Program-made: the position numbers and the translations under genes
Source of the DNA: Herbaspirillum sp. WKF16
Lineage (GTDB): Bacteria > Pseudomonadota > Gammaproteobacteria > Burkholderiales > Burkholderiaceae_D
DNA length: 64,000 nucleotides
Direction of reading: 5' to 3'
Assembly: GCF_028993615.1 (NCBI RefSeq)
Contig: NZ_CP118632.1
Location: 2,542,001 to 2,606,000 of the forward strand
The notes under the pieces: generated by a model
Database searches by the model: none
Seen by the model: the letters and a program-made list of their open reading frames with translations, nothing else
What the model was told of the DNA's origin: nothing
Shown: piece by piece, positions 61,054-64,000 of the stretch
How the letters are laid out: each line of letters begins with the position of its first letter
Numbering within the stretch: position 1 is the stretch's first letter

Positions 61054-61422
61054 TCAGGCCCCCACCAGCTTCTTGAACGTCGGCAGCACCGCGTCGCCCT
61101 TGAACGGCTTGACGATCCAGCCCTTGATGCCGGCCGCCTTGCCGCGTTCCTTCATGATCGGCGAGTTCTCCGTAGTCAGCATGATGATGTTCACGCTGGC
61201 ATTGCCCAGTTCGCTGCGGATCTTCTCGGCCATGGTCAGGCCGTCCATGTTGGGCATGTTGACGTCGGACACCACCAGCTTGATGGCCGGATCGCCCTTG
61301 AGCTTGTTGAGGCCGTCGCGGCCGTCCACGGCCAGCGCCACGTCCAGGCCGTTCTTCTTCAGGAAATCGCCGACCTCGGCGCGCACGGTGCTCGAATCGT
61401 CCACTACCAGGATTTGTGCCAT
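61054..61422 (-). CDS. CheY-like single-domain response regulator
   Basis: The 122-residue protein is a stand-alone receiver: acidic pair Asp8-Asp9 (VVDDSSTVR), phosphoacceptor Asp53 (VSDVNMPNMDG), Thr in MLTTENS, and Lys in IVKPF. It has no output domain and resembles CheY paralogues. It is the last gene of a minus-strand module with two CheX-like genes and a short MCP-like gene; 64 bases separate it from the CheX-like gene. It is probably dephosphorylated by its CheX neighbours. Confidence 0.92.
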   Translation of the reverse strand: MAQILVVDDSSTVRAEVGDFLKKNGLDVALAVDGRDGLNKLKGDPAIKLVVSDVNMPNMDGLTMAEKIRSELGNASVNIIMLTTENSPIMKERGKAAGIKGWIVKPFKGDAVLPTFKKLVGA

Positions 61423-61486
61423 ATCGTTTCTCTCTCAGTGATGTTTGCTTGATTTGCGTGATTGCTTGATGGGTGCGGCCGCGCCT

Positions 61487-62428
61487 TCAGAACAGCTCCA
61501 GCTCGCCGCTTTCGAACAGTTCTTCCACCGACGCCTGGTTCTCGGCGAACGCCTCGGGCGACCACGACAGGTTGAAGATGAAGCGTTGCAGCAGCGCCAC
61601 CGGCGCGCCGCCGTCCTTGCCCGTCAGCACATACTTGAAGCACAGCTGCGGGTCGTCCGAGCCGAACGAGATGTAGCGGTGCTGGTGGTTGATGACGATG
61701 GGCACCTGGCTTTGCTGCGGTATCGGCTGGGCCTGGTTGATGAAGCGGTTCTTGAACCAGCCCCAGATCAGGTTGGTGACCTCGCCCAGCGCGTTGTTGA
61801 GGTCGCGGAAATCCTCGGTCTCGCCCGGCACCAGGGTCTGCAGCGCGCGCTGCTCGGCCTGCAGCATCATGTAGCCGCGGCACCAGCTGCTCTCCAGCGG
61901 GATCAGCGTGAACACCTCGCCGAAGATGATGCGGTCGCGCACCAGGTAGGGCTTGTCGATCTCCACCGTCATCGACGGGAACTGGCTCTCCAGCACCATG
62001 CGGCTGATCTCGGCGATGCCGCGCACCAGCGCGTTCGGATAGCTCTGGCTGAAGATGGACGACGCCACCGCCGGCGCCAGCGCGTCGATATCCTCGATGC
62101 GGTAGATGGCGCTGAACAGGTCGGCCTCGCGCGGGTCGATGCGGTCGTCGGCGCCGGCCTCGCGACGACGGCGCAGGAACAGCGGCAGTTCGGGGCGCAC
62201 CTCGTGGATGCGGCGCGCCAGGCCGCGGCCGGACTCGCCCAGGCCGGCCAGGCTCTCCGAGAGCATCACGCCGCCCAGGTCGACGTTGCTGCGCAGCACC
62301 GCCATCACATGCTCCTCGTGCGCCTTCAGGCCCACCAGGTTGTGGCGCTCGCAAAACGACTTGATGGTGCCGTAGCAGTCGGCATCCTTGTCCAGCACCA
62401 GCACCTTGCTGGTGATTGCCGCATCCAT
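61487..62428 (-). CDS. degenerate receiver fused to a CheX-like domain
   Basis: The 313-residue protein has an N-terminal receiver-like region (KVLVLDKDADCYGTIKSF) in which the phosphoacceptor position reads Ser57 (VMLSES) and the conserved lysine is missing, so it is unlikely to be phosphorylated. Residues about 130-300 are CheX-like, with the active-site Glu216 and Asn219 (LGEVTNLIWG) intact. It ends SGELELF. The CheX part should remove phosphate from a CheY. I chose ATG 62428 at MDAAITSKVLVL; the frame's extension to 62500 is poorly conserved. It lies 40 bases downstream of the second CheX-like gene. Confidence 0.85.
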   Translation of the reverse strand: MDAAITSKVLVLDKDADCYGTIKSFCERHNLVGLKAHEEHVMAVLRSNVDLGGVMLSESLAGLGESGRGLARRIHEVRPELPLFLRRRREAGADDRIDPREADLFSAIYRIEDIDALAPAVASSIFSQSYPNALVRGIAEISRMVLESQFPSMTVEIDKPYLVRDRIIFGEVFTLIPLESSWCRGYMMLQAEQRALQTLVPGETEDFRDLNNALGEVTNLIWGWFKNRFINQAQPIPQQSQVPIVINHQHRYISFGSDDPQLCFKYVLTGKDGGAPVALLQRFIFNLSWSPEAFAENQASVEELFESGELELF

Positions 62429-62468
62429 GCTCACTCTTTTCTCCGTATCCGATCGCGCCGATCCCGGC

Positions 62469-63047
62469 TCAGAACAATTCCAGCTCGCCGGTGCTGACAT
62501 CCTCCTCTTCGGCCGACACCGTGAAATCCATCGCGTCGTAGGCCGAAATGCACAGCGAGACGTGCAAACGCGGCGACTCCGGGATTTCCACGGCGAAATG
62601 CCGGATGTGCGCGGCGTTGAGGCGTTGCAGGTAGGCCGCGCAATTGCGGTCGATCACGTTGGGCGTGGACATGCCCAGGTGCGGGAAGAAGCGGCCCAGG
62701 TCGCGGTTCAGGATGCCGCAGCACAGGTTGCCGCATTCGGCGATGGCGTCCATGAAGCCCTGCTCGCCCATCTCTTCCGCGTCGACCCGGTTCAGGCGCG
62801 CGAAGTGGCCGCGGGTGGCCGCGTCCGGCGTGAAGTAAAACATCACCATCAGGCGAAACAGATAGGACGACACAGTCAGCACCACGATCTTCTTTTCGCT
62901 GATGGCGGATATATCCTCGATCGCGGAAATCTCCACGCTCGACTCCGCCGGCACCATGCTGGCCTTCAAGGCCTGCTGCAGCAGCGTGTCGAAGCCGTCC
63001 CGGGCGGACTGGCTGATCAGGTTCGCACTTTCCATTGCCTCGTTCAT
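62469..63047 (-). CDS. CheX-like phosphatase-type protein
   Basis: The 192-residue protein is CheX-like with the Glu-xx-Asn motif Glu104 and Asn107 ([10 protein letters not shown]) intact. It ends STGELELF, like its neighbour. It should dephosphorylate a CheY. Its ATG overlaps the preceding MCP-like stop by four bases (63044-63047), so the two are co-translated. The middle region includes [17 protein letters not shown]. Confidence 0.83.
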   Translation of the reverse strand: MNEAMESANLISQSARDGFDTLLQQALKASMVPAESSVEISAIEDISAISEKKIVVLTVSSYLFRLMVMFYFTPDAATRGHFARLNRVDAEEMGEQGFMDAIAECGNLCCGILNRDLGRFFPHLGMSTPNVIDRNCAAYLQRLNAAHIRHFAVEIPESPRLHVSLCISAYDAMDFTVSAEEEDVSTGELELF

Positions 63048-63769
63048 GCGGCCTCGGCCAGCGTGTCCCTGGTCTTCTTGTTGATCAGGTCCAGGCCGAT
63101 CACCGCGCCCATGATCATCTTGCCGCCGGCCTGCAGGTCCTGGAAGGTGGTGGTGGTGATCAGGTCGTTCTGGTACAGGTTGGCGCGATAGCTCTTGGAG
63201 AGTTTCTCGGCGCGCTGCGCCAGGTCGCGCACCTCGGAGGCCACCACCGCGAAGCCGCGGCCGTGGGCGCCGGCGCGCGCGGCTTCGATGGACGCATTGA
63301 GCGCAACGATGATGACCTGGTTGACGATCAGCGCGAACTCGTCGTTCTTGCGGTGCATCTCGCGGTTGTGGGAGATCAGCACGTTCATGTCGTCGTGCCA
63401 GCGCTCGAAGGTGCGGATCAAACCCAGCAGCCTGGCGATGGTGTCCTGCGAGGCGTCGCAGTTCTCCATCATGCGCGCCACGCTTTCCGACTTGCGCGAC
63501 GACAGCCTCGCAATCATCTCTTCACCGTCGCGGCGCATTTCTTCCATGCGGCGCTCGCCGTCGCGGCGCTCCTGCTCCAATTGCAGCTGGTGCCCGGCGA
63601 CATCGCGCCGCTGCTCTTCCAGCGTCTCCTGGATGCTGCGCTTGAGGGCCTCGACCTGCTCCAGGTCGATCATGCGCGCCGCGCGCGCCTTCTGCCGCCG
63701 CCACAGCCACGCCATCGGCGCTCCGGCCAGCAAGGCGCCCAGCGCCAGGAAGACTATCGAGTTCCACAT
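63044..63769 (-). CDS. short MCP-like protein
   Basis: The 241-residue protein starts with one membrane segment (about residues 3-23, [19 protein letters not shown]), no sensory domain, a long charged coiled coil ([25 protein letters not shown]), and a region with the MCP hairpin tip ([35 protein letters not shown]). After the tip, the tail ([15 protein letters not shown]) is short and not the usual MCP helix. It could interact with CheA/CheW or act as a scaffold. It is upstream of the CheX-like genes in the same operon. Confidence 0.85.
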   Translation of the reverse strand: MWNSIVFLALGALLAGAPMAWLWRRQKARAARMIDLEQVEALKRSIQETLEEQRRDVAGHQLQLEQERRDGERRMEEMRRDGEEMIARLSSRKSESVARMMENCDASQDTIARLLGLIRTFERWHDDMNVLISHNREMHRKNDEFALIVNQVIIVALNASIEAARAGAHGRGFAVVASEVRDLAQRAEKLSKSYRANLYQNDLITTTTFQDLQAGGKMIMGAVIGLDLINKKTRDTLAEAA

Positions 63770-63811
63770 GGATTCATTTCCGCATCATTGCTTCGTTAGC
63801 GCATCGCCGCT

Positions 63812-64000
63812 TCAGGCCACCTGTGGATTGCCGTCGGCCGGCAATTGCACCGGGTGGGGCTGTTCCTGGCCGGCCACCGGATAAGGCACGTCGATGCCGT
63901 CCACTTCCACCGCCACGCTCTCCGGCAGCATCACGATGATCTGGAACGGCCGGAAGGCGGCGCCTTCGGCGGTGTCGGTGAAGCGGATCTCGATCTTGCC
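63812..64000 (-). CDS. hypothetical protein, C-terminal part
   Basis: The frame enters from the right edge and gives 62 residues before the TGA at 63812-63814. It reads GKIEIRFTDTAEGAAFRPFQ with a Pro-rich tail (GQEQPHPVQLPADGNPQVA). Codon use fits the surroundings and the stop lies 42 bases before the MCP-like start, so it is probably the first part of the same operon. I do not recognise a family. Confidence 0.6.
   Translation of the reverse strand, partial: GKIEIRFTDTAEGAAFRPFQIIVMLPESVAVEVDGIDVPYPVAGQEQPHPVQLPADGNPQVA

Noticed and set aside
1..64000. CRISPR arrays, prophage, insertion sequences, tRNA or rRNA genes.
   Set aside because: No regularly spaced repeats, transposase or integrase genes, or tRNA-like cloverleaf sequences were seen; a tool-based scan would be needed to exclude small RNAs.

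Overview
The window is GC-rich, gene-dense chromosomal DNA from what looks like a betaproteobacterium of the order Burkholderiales. The mix of families (DNA polymerase II, cytochrome bo3 oxidase with SURF1 and a RegBA-type two-component pair, Liv-type and amino-acid ABC importers, a biotin operon) would fit Oxalobacteraceae, Herbaspirillum-like. That placement is inference from gene content; no rRNA is present. I found no tRNA, rRNA, CRISPR array, transposase, integrase or phage gene.

Layout. 1-6 kb: an FAD/NAD(P)-binding protein, an NtaA-type flavin monooxygenase, a HAD phosphatase and an amino-acid type ABC importer without its ATPase. 6-14 kb: a Cache-HAMP-GGDEF diguanylate cyclase, a small acidic protein, an AsmA protein, a divergent MFS/AraC pair and a Bcr/CflA-type MFS pump. 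14-21 kb: a 60-residue membrane protein, a persulfide-dioxygenase-like MBL enzyme, polB, an LprI-domain exported protein, an ECF sigma/anti-sigma pair and an exported alpha/beta hydrolase. 21-27 kb: a regulator-rich stretch with two MocR proteins, an AraC regulator, an SDR and a hydrolase that lacks its nucleophile serine.

27.2-36.2 kb is the most interesting region: a complete Nit1C-type cluster. It holds an MSMEG_0572/Sll0783 protein, a Nit1 nitrilase, MSMEG_0568 radical SAM, MSMEG_0567 GNAT, Sll0787 AIR-synthase-like, MSMEG_0565 glycosyltransferase, MSMEG_0570 and MSMEG_0569 flavoprotein genes, followed by a PrpE-like acyl-CoA ligase. The genes overlap or lie a few bases apart. A near-consensus sigma-54 promoter precedes the first gene, and a divergent MocR gene is flanked by three copies of a 13-bp motif.

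36.2-42.4 kb is a biotin locus: a GntR regulator with an exact BioR box beside its start codon, then bioB, a cytochrome P450, bioF, bioA and bioD, all translationally coupled from bioB onward. 42.4-47.7 kb carries a hypothetical gene and a Liv-type importer whose two permeases are fused. 47.8-54.9 kb is cyoABCD-SURF1-regB followed by regA, with a candidate FNR box before regA and unusual His- and Met-rich ends on CyoD. 55-61 kb holds an MFS transporter, an orphan spore-coat-U protein, a zinc-ribbon metallopeptidase-like protein, a class A beta-lactamase, a YciI protein and a PCC-domain protein.

61-64 kb is a compact non-classical chemotaxis-like module: a CheY, a degenerate receiver fused to a CheX domain, a second CheX-like protein, a short MCP-like protein and the end of a further gene. 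The two CheX-like proteins share the same C-terminal hexapeptide.
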